This document shows, piece by piece, positions 7,696 through 14,256 of a stretch of 18,815 nt of DNA. Position 1 is the stretch's first letter. The number at the start of each line of letters is the position of its first letter. The DNA lies in contig DGQR01000037.1 in the NCBI GenBank assembly GCA_002390825.1, forward strand, positions 1 to 18,815. Direction: 5' to 3'. The notes under the pieces were generated by a model that did not search any database, was not told the origin of the DNA, and saw nothing but the letters and a program-made list of their open reading frames with translations. The stretch is from Rhodoferax sp. UBA4409. Lineage in GTDB: Bacteria > Pseudomonadota > Gammaproteobacteria > Burkholderiales > Burkholderiaceae_C. A program made the position numbers and the translations under genes.

Positions 7696-8634
7696 ATGAC
7701 AGACCTCATTCTTCACCATTACCCCACCTCGCCTTTTTCTGAAAAGGTGCGCCTGGTGCTGGGCTACAAACAGCTGGCTTGGAAGTCGGTCATCATTCCG
7801 GCCATCATGCCCAAACCCGATGTGGTCGCCTTGACCGGCGGCTACCGCAAAACGCCGTTTCTGCAAGTCGGCGCTGATGTGTACTGCGACAGCGCGCTGA
7901 TCTGCGAAGTGCTGGAGCAGCTGCGGCCCACACCCACCCTCTACCCCGAAGACGACAAGGGCCTGAGCCGCATCGTGGCCCAGTGGGCGGACAGCACTTT
8001 GTTCTGGGCCGCCATGGCCTACAACCTGCAGCCCAAAGGGGTGGCCAGCATGTTTGAGGGCGCGCCCCCCGAAGCTGCCAAGGCCTTCGGCGCCGACCGC
8101 GCCGCCATGTCCAGCGGCATGACGCGCCTGCGCCCGGGTGACGCTGCTGCGGCCTACAAGAGCTACTTGCGCCGCATCGCCAGCATGCTCGAAGGCCAGG
8201 ACTTTTTGTTGGGGCAAGTCCCCTGCGTGGCGGACTTTGCCGCCTACCACCCCCTGTGGTTCACCGCCAAACGGGTACCGGTGATGGCCGACATCCTGAA
8301 CGCAACCCCTTCGGTACAGGCATGGATGGCACGCATGGCGGCCATCGGCCACGGCAGCTTCGAGAAACTGTCTGCTACAGAAGCCATAGCAGCTTGCGCA
8401 GATGCTGCGGGAGCTACAGCCCCATTGGACACCTATTTCCAGGACGAGCACGGTATCCCTCTGGGCAGCGAAGTGACCATCGCCGCCGAAACCTTCGGCC
8501 AGGAAGCTACCGCCGGCACCTTGATTGCCGCCACCCGCACCCGCTTTACGCTGAAGCGTGTGGACGAGCGTGCCGGCACCGTGCATGTGCACTTTCCGCG
8601 CATCGGCTATGTGCTCAAGGCGGCGCCGGCATGA
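7696..8634 (+). CDS. Glutathione S-transferase-family protein with C-terminal extension
   Basis: A 312-residue protein. ATG 7696 with GGAG at 7686-7689 is preferred over the in-frame ATG-like start at 7675, which overlaps the aidB stop. Residues 3-78 form the thioredoxin-like GST N-domain: SPFSEKVR at the active-site helix, KTPFLQ with the cis-proline, and DSALICE in place of the usual ES motif. Residues of about 90-215 form the helical C-domain (LLGQVPCVADFAAYHPLWF). A further 90 residues follow, predicted as beta-rich (GSEVTIAAETFGQEATAGTLIAATRTRFTLKR...). The junction (residues 226-245) is encoded by a copy of the interspersed repeat. At about 220 residues the GST fold would be complete, so the tail is an added domain of unknown role. 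The stop overlaps the next ATG (ATGA). Confidence 0.85.
   Translation: MTDLILHHYPTSPFSEKVRLVLGYKQLAWKSVIIPAIMPKPDVVALTGGYRKTPFLQVGADVYCDSALICEVLEQLRPTPTLYPEDDKGLSRIVAQWADSTLFWAAMAYNLQPKGVASMFEGAPPEAAKAFGADRAAMSSGMTRLRPGDAAAAYKSYLRRIASMLEGQDFLLGQVPCVADFAAYHPLWFTAKRVPVMADILNATPSVQAWMARMAAIGHGSFEKLSATEAIAACADAAGATAPLDTYFQDEHGIPLGSEVTIAAETFGQEATAGTLIAATRTRFTLKRVDERAGTVHVHFPRIGYVLKAAPA
8373..8430 (-). repeat. Short interspersed repeat, copy 2 (in frame inside the GST-like gene)
   Basis: The reverse complement of this segment matches the tex copy at about 45 of 58 positions without gaps, including GGCTGTAGC, CCCGCAGC and TTCTGTAGCA. Here the gene reads it in the orientation opposite to tex. The translation is alanine-rich (SATEAIAACADAAGATAP), encoding residues 226-245 between the GST fold and the C-terminal extension. 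Confidence 0.8.
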
Positions 8635-9194
8635 GCTTGGATATTCAATGGCAGTGGCTCGCATTTGAAGCGCTGAGCCGCGACCAGTTGTACGAATTGC
8701 TGCGACTGCGCAGCGAGGTGTTTGTGGTGGAGCAGAACTGTGTGTTCCAGGATATGGATGGGCTGGACGACAAGGCCATGCACTTGCTGGGAGTTCGGGC
8801 GGCAGCGGGCTCTGCTCCGTGTCCCCCGCCCGCGTTGCGGGCTCCTCCTTTACCTGCGCAGAACCCACTGTCACCCGAACTCCCCGGCGGAGCTGTTGGG
8901 CAAGCCAAGACAGAACTCATCGCTTACGTACGTTGCTTTCCCGCCGGAGTCACCTTTGACGAAGCCAGCATAGGCCGTGTGGTGACCAAGCCCGATGCCC
9001 GCGGTGGTGGTCTCGGCCACTTGCTGATGGCTGAGGCCGTTAAAGCGCTGGAAGCCGAGTGGGGCCCTCAACCGATTCGCATCGGCGCGCAAGCCCACCT
9101 CAAGGCCTTTTACGAGCGACACGGCTTTGTGGATGTGGGGCAGCCCTACATTGAAGACGGCATTCCGCACCTGGAAATGCTGCGCGGCGCTTGA
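8631..9194 (+). CDS. elaA: ElaA-family GNAT N-acetyltransferase carrying a repeat-derived insertion
   Basis: A 187-residue protein starting at ATG 8631 (ATGA overlap with the GST-like gene). The start region LYELLRLRSEVFVVEQNCVFQDMDGLD is typical of ElaA. The acetyl-CoA loop is VVTKPDARGGGLGHLLMAEA, and the C-terminal part is AQAHLKAFYERHGFVDVG...HLEML. ElaA proteins are usually about 150 residues. The excess lies after HLLGVR, where homologs go directly to the ELVAYARL strand; here about 35-40 proline/alanine-rich residues intervene before ELIAYVRCFPAG. The DNA for this stretch is a hairpin element with perfect terminal inverted repeats (8789-8884). The insertion is in frame and lies in a predicted loop, so the protein may still fold. 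The natural substrate of ElaA proteins is not established. Confidence 0.9.
   Translation: MSLDIQWQWLAFEALSRDQLYELLRLRSEVFVVEQNCVFQDMDGLDDKAMHLLGVRAAAGSAPCPPPALRAPPLPAQNPLSPELPGGAVGQAKTELIAYVRCFPAGVTFDEASIGRVVTKPDARGGGLGHLLMAEAVKALEAEWGPQPIRIGAQAHLKAFYERHGFVDVGQPYIEDGIPHLEMLRGA
8789..8884. repeat. 96-bp palindromic (MITE/REP-like) element inside the elaA-like gene
   Basis: Perfect 11-base terminal inverted repeats GGGAGTTCGGG (8789-8799) and CCCGAACTCCC (8874-8884) enclose a nearly matching inner pair, GGGCTCTGC (8807-8815) with GCAGAACCC (8858-8866). A central perfect hairpin GCCCGC-GTT-GCGGGC occupies 8828-8842. The length is exactly 32 codons and no stop is created. No transposase gene is present and no clear target duplication is visible. 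It codes the proline-rich excess in the acetyltransferase. Confidence 0.75.
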
Positions 9195-9221
9195 AAAACA
9201 GCGCTGACTTACACCCATAAC

Positions 9222-9227
9222 GAGGAG
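9222..9227 (+). promoter_or_regulatory. Ribosome-binding site GAGGAG that decides a TTG start
   Basis: GAGGAG lies 7 bases before the TTG at 9235. No in-frame ATG or GTG occurs between the preceding stop and the Rossmann motif, so TTG is the only start that keeps an intact SDR N-terminus. Confidence 0.7.
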
Positions 9228-9234
9228 AACCCCT

Positions 9235-10134
9235 TTGATTCCAAACTTTCAAGGCAAAACCACTGTGCTGACCGGCGCCGGCTCCGGCTTTGGGCTGGAG
9301 TGCGCACGCATAGGCGCCCGGCTGGGCATGAACCTGGTGCTTGCTGACGTGCAGCAAGACGCGCTGGACAAGGCGGTTGCCGAAATGGAGGCCGCAGGCG
9401 CTCAGGTGCTAGGCATGCGGGTCGACGTGTCGCAGGCCGAACAGGTGGAGGCGCTGGGTGCCGCCACGCTGCAGCGCTTTGGCGCGCCGCACCTGGTGTT
9501 TAACAATGCCGGCGTAGGGGCAGGTGGCCTGATCTGGGAGAACACCGCCCGCGATTGGGAATGGGTGCTGGGCGTCAACCTCATGGGCGTGGCCCACGGC
9601 GTGCGGGTGTTCACCCCCATGATGCTGGAGGCCGCCCAACAAGACCCGACATGGCAGGGCCACATCGTCAACACCGCCAGCATGGCCGGCCTGCTGAACG
9701 CGCCCAACATGGGGGTTTACAACGTGAGCAAACACGCCGTGGTGTCGCTAAGCGAGACCCTGTACCAGGACTTGGCGCTGGTCACCGACCAGGTGTCTGC
9801 CAGCGTGCTGTGCCCCTTCTTTGTGCCGACCGGCATCAGCCAGAGCGAGCGCAACCGTCCCTCGGATGCGGCTCCAGCCCAACTCACCCGTAGCCAGATG
9901 ATCGGCCAGGCCATGACCGACAAGGCGGTCACTAGCGGCAAGGTCACAGCCGCCGAAGTCGCACAAATGGTGTTCGATGCGGTGGCGGAAGGTCGCTTCT
10001 ATATTTATAGCCATCCCAAGGCGATTGCTTCTGTGCAAACCCGCATGGAAGACGTGATGCTGGCGCGCAACCCCACCGACCCATTCGCCCATAAGCCTCA
10101 TCTAGGTGAGGAATTGAAAAGATTACTCCGCTAA
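9235..10134 (+). CDS. Short-chain dehydrogenase/reductase (SDR) with TTG start
   Basis: A 299-residue SDR. Translation from TTG 9235 gives MIPNFQGKTTVLTGAGSGFG, placing the TGAGSGFG cofactor motif at residues 13-20. The first internal ATG (residue 32) would remove this strand. D39 after the second strand (VLADVQ) suggests NAD preference. NNAG is at 90-93, and the catalytic residues are S149, Y162 and K166 (YNVSK). The C-terminal 50 residues (RFYIYSHPKAIASVQTRMEDVMLARNPTDPF) are typical of a subgroup found beside acyl-CoA enzymes in betaproteobacteria. The substrate is unknown. It closes the run of same-strand genes begun at 2454, with only 40 bases between it and the acetyltransferase. No terminator is visible after it. 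Confidence 0.92.
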   Translation: MIPNFQGKTTVLTGAGSGFGLECARIGARLGMNLVLADVQQDALDKAVAEMEAAGAQVLGMRVDVSQAEQVEALGAATLQRFGAPHLVFNNAGVGAGGLIWENTARDWEWVLGVNLMGVAHGVRVFTPMMLEAAQQDPTWQGHIVNTASMAGLLNAPNMGVYNVSKHAVVSLSETLYQDLALVTDQVSASVLCPFFVPTGISQSERNRPSDAAPAQLTRSQMIGQAMTDKAVTSGKVTAAEVAQMVFDAVAEGRFYIYSHPKAIASVQTRMEDVMLARNPTDPFAHKPHLGEELKRLLR

Positions 10135-10138
10135 ATCA

Positions 10139-10166
10139 CTGACCATCTGTTAGTTTCGGGCAAAAT
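10139..10166 (+). promoter_or_regulatory. Candidate sigma-70 promoter for the cupredoxin-c-di-GMP pair
   Basis: CTGACC (10139-10144) and CAAAAT (10161-10166) each match the -35 and -10 consensus at four of six bases with a 16-base spacer. Transcription would then begin near 10173. That is downstream of the ATG at 10165 and upstream of the ATG at 10207, which supports the later start for the next gene. Confidence 0.4.
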
Positions 10167-10206
10167 GAGATCAAAGCCCGGACTGAACACTTGGTTGGAG
10201 AGCTCG

Positions 10207-10815
10207 ATGCGTTGGAAATTACTGCCCTTACGACTGCTTTCATCCGTCACCCTTTGCGCTGCGGGCACGGCTTTCGCCAACACCCAGGTGACGGTGACCG
10301 ACAAAGACGGCAAACCCCTCGCAAATGCGGTAATTTTCCTCGAGTCTCCCGCCGCGAAGGCCGCAGCCAAGCCGCTTTCCGGCGTCGAAGTTATTCAAAT
10401 TGCGAAACAGTTTTCCCCACAAATCGCCGTGGTGACACCCAACACCTCGGTCTTGTTTCCCAACAAAGACACGGTTCGGCACCATGTCTACTCGTTCTCT
10501 CCGGCCAAAAAATTCGAATTGAAGCTGTATTCCGGCGTTCCGGCAGCTCCAGTGGTGTTCGACAAACCCGGAGTGGCCGTGCTGGGCTGCAACATCCACG
10601 ACAACATGGTGGCGTGGGTATTGATCGTAGAAACCCCGTATTTCGGTGTCACCGACGGCAGGGGCCGTCTCACCTTGGATGCCCCGGCTGGCAATTACCA
10701 GCTCAAAGCCTGGCACTCTACCGTTCTACCGGGTGCACCATTGAGCGAGCAGCCGGTCAAACTAACACCGGGTAATGACAGTATCACTGTCAAAGTGGCG
10801 GGGAGCACGGCTTGA
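10207..10815 (+). CDS. Secreted cupredoxin-like protein (annotated in homologs as methylamine utilization protein)
   Basis: A 202-residue protein. ATG 10207 is chosen over the in-frame ATG 10165 because GGAG (10197-10200) lies just upstream and it yields a compact signal peptide: basic MRWK, a hydrophobic core, and cleavage after TAFA near residue 24. A transthyretin-like strand pair (VTVTDKDGKPLANAVIFLE) comes first. A cupredoxin domain follows at about 72-145 with possible type-1 copper ligands H92 or H93 (RHHVYSF), C128, H131 and M134. The C-x2-H-x2-M spacing is that of amicyanin. The last part (GVTDGRGRLTLDAPAGNYQLKAWH) is another beta-sandwich element. It is probably periplasmic. The stop overlaps the start of the GGDEF/EAL gene, so the two are likely partners. 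Methylamine metabolism itself is not supported, since no mau genes are present. Confidence 0.85.
   Translation: MRWKLLPLRLLSSVTLCAAGTAFANTQVTVTDKDGKPLANAVIFLESPAAKAAAKPLSGVEVIQIAKQFSPQIAVVTPNTSVLFPNKDTVRHHVYSFSPAKKFELKLYSGVPAAPVVFDKPGVAVLGCNIHDNMVAWVLIVETPYFGVTDGRGRLTLDAPAGNYQLKAWHSTVLPGAPLSEQPVKLTPGNDSITVKVAGSTA
10800..10805 (+). promoter_or_regulatory. Ribosome-binding site GGGGAG for the TTG start of the GGDEF/EAL gene
   Basis: GGGGAG lies 6 bases before TTG 10812, inside the end of the cupredoxin gene. The alternative ATG at 10830 has no purine-rich sequence before it. The start and the upstream stop overlap as TTGA, a coupling junction. Confidence 0.55.
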
Positions 10816-13187
10816 CGCTGTTTCGATTCATGCGCAATTTCGGGGTGGGCACCAAGTTTGTGTCCATGTCGATCGCTATTCTTTTGGTGATTCAGTCGGC
10901 TTCCTATCTGATCACCGAGCGCAACATTGACGATATCGTTCGCCAACAGGTCAAAGAAGAACTGATCACGGTCGATGCCAATTGGTGGGCCTTGATGGAG
11001 CAGCGGGCAGCCAGTTTGCGCCAGAGCGCCATGGTGCTCGCTACCGACTTTGGCTTTCGCGATGCGGTGCTGAGTGGCGATACCGAGACCATCCGCTCGG
11101 TGCTGGACAACAGCTCCGGGCGCATTGGCGCTACCTTCGCAGCCCTGCTGACGGTCGACTACAAGCTGCAAGCGTCGAGCACCGATGCGTTCACCGAAGC
11201 CGGTTTGGTCGGGTTCTTCCAGCAAACTGCGAGCCGACTGGCATCCGGCGGTGACGGCTATGCGCTCATCGATTTTGACGAAAAGGTGCTGGTTACTGTT
11301 ATGGTGCCCCTGAACGCCCCGGTCCAGGTGGGCTGGGTAATGATGGCGTTCCCCATCACCCGGGAGCAGGTGGAAGACTTGGTCAAAGTGAGTCGGGCCG
11401 ATTTGGCAATTATTGGCTCCACCGGTGGCGTGACCGTTAGCAGTTTGCCGTCGTCCACGTATCCGGCACTGTTGAACCTCAAAGATGGTGGCAACGCCAT
11501 TTTGAATGACCGCGAATACGTGGCGCGCAAATCGAGCGACCGCAGCCACTCATCGGGGCTTGAGGTCTACATGCTACGCCCGATTGATGTGTTTGTGGAG
11601 CCGTTCTCCCGGGTGGAGCAGGCACTGCTCGCACTCGCCGCGATCGCCATGGTGCTGTTTACCGTGGGCAGCTTCATTCTCGCCCGGCGCATCACCGTGC
11701 CTTTGCGCAAACTTTCCAAGGCGTCCGATCAGCTGAGCGCAGGGGACTACTCCATGGCTTTGCCTGCGCTGCGGCACCGGGACGAGATCGGAGATCTTTC
11801 GCGTGCGTTCAACCACATGCGGACCAGCATCCAGAGCCAACAGGATGAAATCCGCGCACTGGCATTTTGGGACCGTTTGACTGGCTTGCCCAACCGCATC
11901 CAGTTCCGGGATCTGGTAACGATGGCCATCAACAGCAACACCCAAGAGTCAGGGGCGAGCCAACCCGTGACCATCGTGATGCTGAACCTGGACCGCTTCA
12001 AGTTCGTGAACAACGTGCTGGGCTACGCCTTCGGCGACCAACTGTTGATCGCAGTCGCCGAGCGCCTGGTTAGTATTCCCGGCATCGTGCGCGAGAACAT
12101 CGCCCGGGTCGGTGGCGATGAGTTCGCCATCGTTCTGGAGGGCGTGGATTCCGCCGGAGCGTTGCCGTTTGCCAAACAGGTGGCACAAGCATTTGAAGCC
12201 CCGATGAAGATGCAAGACCAGACGGTCGACATCAGTGCGGGTATCGGTATTGCCAGCTGGCCGAGCGATGCAGGAGATGTAGACCGCCTGCTGAGCCGCG
12301 CCGTGATTGCCATGTATGTCGCGAAAAACAAATCGACTGGCATCCAGATTTACCACGCGGCCCTCGACTCCTCCAGCCCTGAAACGCTCTCGATGCTCTC
12401 AGAGCTGCGCCACGCCGTAGAAAACAACGAGTTGCGGGTCTACCTTCAGCCCAAACTCCATATAGCCAGCGGCACCGTCTCGTCTGCAGAGGCCTTGGTG
12501 CGCTGGCAGCACCCTGTGCGCGGCCTGGTGCCGCCGATGCAGTTCATCCCTTTTGCCGAGCAAACGGGCTATATCCGGCAAATGACCTTGTGGATGTTTG
12601 AAGAAGTAGCCCGCAATATGCAGCTGCTGAACGCTGGCGGCGGGCCTTTGTGCGTGTCAGTGAATTTGTCGACTCGTGACTTGCTGGACCAGGACTTCCC
12701 TGACAAGCTCGAAGTCCTGATGCGCAAGCACGGTGTAGCGACAGAATCGTTCTGCCTGGAAATCACCGAGAGTGCCATCATGGACGACCCGGACCGGGCC
12801 GAGGCAACGCTTAACCGCCTTTCGCAGCGTGGCTTCAAGTTGTCGATTGATGATTTCGGTACTGGTTACTCTTCACTGGCCTACCTCAAGCGTTTGCCCG
12901 TCAATGAGCTCAAAATTGACAAATCTTTTGTCATGGGCATGGACGGCGACGAGAGCGACAGCTTGATCGTGAAGTCGACCATCGAACTCGCCCACAACCT
13001 CGGCAAAACCGTGGTGGCCGAAGGGGTGGAGAACCAGGTGATCACCGACAAACTGCGTGCTCTGTCGTGTGACGAGGCTCAGGGCTACCACTTGAGTCGA
13101 CCGCTGCCACTGGAGCAGTTCAATGCCTGGCGCTTGAAGTTCTCTGAAACCGCCGCAGTCCAAACTGCGCCGACTTATCAGATATAG
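10812..13187 (+). CDS. Membrane-bound GGDEF/EAL c-di-GMP turnover protein with periplasmic sensor and HAMP
   Basis: A 791-residue protein. The first membrane helix is at about 15-35, followed by a periplasmic sensor region of about 230 residues (CACHE-like from its size and layout). The second helix is at about 271-292 (LLALAAIAMVLFTVGSFIL). A HAMP linker (ITVPLRKL...DEIGDLSRAFN), a GGDEF domain (about 357-515) and an EAL domain (about 530-775) follow. The GGDEF motif is intact at 434-438, but the first metal-binding Asp of the LDxD strand is Asn (N392, in LNLDRFKFVNN), and no RxxD inhibitory site precedes GGDEF. The EAL side is complete: EALVRW at 560, ITES, DDFGTGYSS at 680, LKIDKSFV, VVAEGVE and QGY. 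This favours phosphodiesterase activity with an impaired or regulatory GGDEF domain. Its start overlaps the cupredoxin gene, so the sensor may read that protein's state. Confidence 0.93.
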   Translation: MTLFRFMRNFGVGTKFVSMSIAILLVIQSASYLITERNIDDIVRQQVKEELITVDANWWALMEQRAASLRQSAMVLATDFGFRDAVLSGDTETIRSVLDNSSGRIGATFAALLTVDYKLQASSTDAFTEAGLVGFFQQTASRLASGGDGYALIDFDEKVLVTVMVPLNAPVQVGWVMMAFPITREQVEDLVKVSRADLAIIGSTGGVTVSSLPSSTYPALLNLKDGGNAILNDREYVARKSSDRSHSSGLEVYMLRPIDVFVEPFSRVEQALLALAAIAMVLFTVGSFILARRITVPLRKLSKASDQLSAGDYSMALPALRHRDEIGDLSRAFNHMRTSIQSQQDEIRALAFWDRLTGLPNRIQFRDLVTMAINSNTQESGASQPVTIVMLNLDRFKFVNNVLGYAFGDQLLIAVAERLVSIPGIVRENIARVGGDEFAIVLEGVDSAGALPFAKQVAQAFEAPMKMQDQTVDISAGIGIASWPSDAGDVDRLLSRAVIAMYVAKNKSTGIQIYHAALDSSSPETLSMLSELRHAVENNELRVYLQPKLHIASGTVSSAEALVRWQHPVRGLVPPMQFIPFAEQTGYIRQMTLWMFEEVARNMQLLNAGGGPLCVSVNLSTRDLLDQDFPDKLEVLMRKHGVATESFCLEITESAIMDDPDRAEATLNRLSQRGFKLSIDDFGTGYSSLAYLKRLPVNELKIDKSFVMGMDGDESDSLIVKSTIELAHNLGKTVVAEGVENQVITDKLRALSCDEAQGYHLSRPLPLEQFNAWRLKFSETAAVQTAPTYQI

Positions 13188-14131
13188 ACGGTAGCCTCCG
13201 CCCAGCGCTGCGCATGGGCGGCGGCGAGCGTATAGGTTTGCATTTGCACCGCAACCGTCTGCTCCAAGTCATGGCCGTAGCCACCACCCATGGTGATCAC
13301 TACAGGCAGCCTCCGGTCCAGGCACCAATCCAGCACTCTTTGGTCCCGGGCGTGAAGGCCGGCTGCAGTGAGTTTGAGTCGCCCCAAGCGGTCTCCCTCA
13401 TGCGGGTCAGCACCTGCTAGAAAAAATACAAAATCGGCGGAGAAGCGCAGCTCCAACTCTTGCAGGGCGTGGTCCAGGGTGCTTAGGTATTCATCATCGG
13501 TGCAGCCGTCGGGCAACCCGATATCGAGGTCACTGGCTTCCTTCCGGAAGGGGAAATTTTTTTCGCCGTGCAATGAGAGGGTGAACACCGAGTCATCGCC
13601 TTGAAACACGCTCGCGGTGCCGTTGCCTTGGTGCACATCCAAATCAATAACCGCCACCTGCAACGGACTGCGGCGACTGCCGTCCGGGTTGCGGCTGCGG
13701 CCCCATTCCGCTTGCATCACCCGGGCGGCCACGGCAAGGTCGTTGAACACGCAAAAGCCGCCGCCCTTGTGGGCATAGGCATGGTGGGTGCCGCCCGCTA
13801 GGTTCGCTGCAACACCCGCCACGAGGGCGGAGCGGGCAGCGGCCACCGTCGCACCAACTGAGCGTAGAGCCCGCTCGGCCATCGCCGGGCTCCAGGGGAA
13901 ACCGATTTCACGCAGCACCGCAGGTTCTGCCGTGCCTTGCAAAATCGAGTCAATATAGGCCGGCGTATGCACCAACGCCAACTCACCCTCGGTGGCGGCC
14001 GGTGCCTCGTGCAGGGCAATAGCGGGGAGCTCCGCCGCGATCCGGTCGCGCAACATGCGGTACTTGGCCATCGGGAAGCGGTGACCGTCCGGCAAGGGCA
14101 AAACAAACTGGTCCGAGTAGTAGGCAAGCAT
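13178..14131 (-). CDS. Histone-deacetylase-family amidohydrolase
   Basis: A 317-residue zinc hydrolase of the HDAC/acetoin-utilisation/acetylpolyamine-amidohydrolase superfamily. The sequence is class IV-like: MLAYYSDQFVLPLPDGHRFPMAKYRML at the N-terminus, then GGTHHAYAHKGGGFCVFND with the catalytic histidine pair H116/H117. DLDVHQGNGT carries zinc ligands D165 and H167, and AGADPHEGDRLG carries the third, D242. GGGYGHD carries the transition-state tyrosine Y285. All catalytic positions are present. Bacterial members remove acetyl or acyl groups from lysines, polyamines or small amides; the substrate here is unknown. The gene converges on the GGDEF/EAL gene and the two overlap by 10 bases at their stops. 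A CACAAT box 6 bases before the ATG suggests a very short or absent leader. Confidence 0.94.
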   Translation of the reverse strand: MLAYYSDQFVLPLPDGHRFPMAKYRMLRDRIAAELPAIALHEAPAATEGELALVHTPAYIDSILQGTAEPAVLREIGFPWSPAMAERALRSVGATVAAARSALVAGVAANLAGGTHHAYAHKGGGFCVFNDLAVAARVMQAEWGRSRNPDGSRRSPLQVAVIDLDVHQGNGTASVFQGDDSVFTLSLHGEKNFPFRKEASDLDIGLPDGCTDDEYLSTLDHALQELELRFSADFVFFLAGADPHEGDRLGRLKLTAAGLHARDQRVLDWCLDRRLPVVITMGGGYGHDLEQTVAVQMQTYTLAAAHAQRWAEATVYI

Positions 14132-14137
14132 GTCTGG

Positions 14138-14143
14138 ATTGTG
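14138..14143 (-). promoter_or_regulatory. Candidate -10 box (CACAAT) for the deacetylase gene
   Basis: On the minus strand, TTTGCCACAATCC lies 6 bases before the ATG. If it is used as a -10 box, transcription would start at about the start codon and the message would be leaderless. No ribosome-binding site is visible upstream of this ATG, which fits. No good -35 box is present. Confidence 0.3.
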
Positions 14144-14180
14144 GCAAATCCGCGCTTTTCGCCCTGCTGTGGGGCCTTGA

Positions 14181-14213
14181 TTGACACCGGTGCCGATAGC
14201 GGCCCAAAAAAAT
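14181..14213 (+). promoter_or_regulatory. Candidate promoter of the 53-residue protein gene
   Basis: A perfect -35 hexamer TTGACA lies at 14181-14186. Downstream is an A-rich stretch (14206-14213) in which the -10 box is not well defined: CAAAAA at an 18-base spacing, or AAAAAT at 21. It lies in the divergent region between the minus-strand deacetylase gene and the small plus-strand gene. Confidence 0.35.
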
Positions 14214-14234
14214 GAGAAAATACCGGTTTTCTCA
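14213..14234. promoter_or_regulatory. Operator-like inverted repeat upstream of the 53-residue protein gene
   Basis: Perfect 8-base arms TGAGAAAA (14213-14220) and TTTTCTCA (14227-14234) flank the centre TACCGG. It sits just after the candidate promoter and 22 bases before ATG 14257. It could be a binding site for a dimeric regulator or a small 5' leader hairpin. It is A/T-rich, so it would be weak as RNA. Confidence 0.45.
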
Positions 14235-14256
14235 CCAACCTCAACAGGATCGCCAC

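Noticed and set aside
7609..8874. A 421-codon open frame on the minus strand across the GST-like and elaA-like genes
   Set aside because: The composition is Gln/His/Gly/Ala-rich without motifs, and it runs through two plus-strand genes with clear families and through both repeats.
10165..10206. The earlier ATG at 10165 for the cupredoxin-like protein
   Set aside because: It overlaps the candidate -10 box and would put 14 polar residues before the signal peptide. ATG 10207 has a proper ribosome-binding site.
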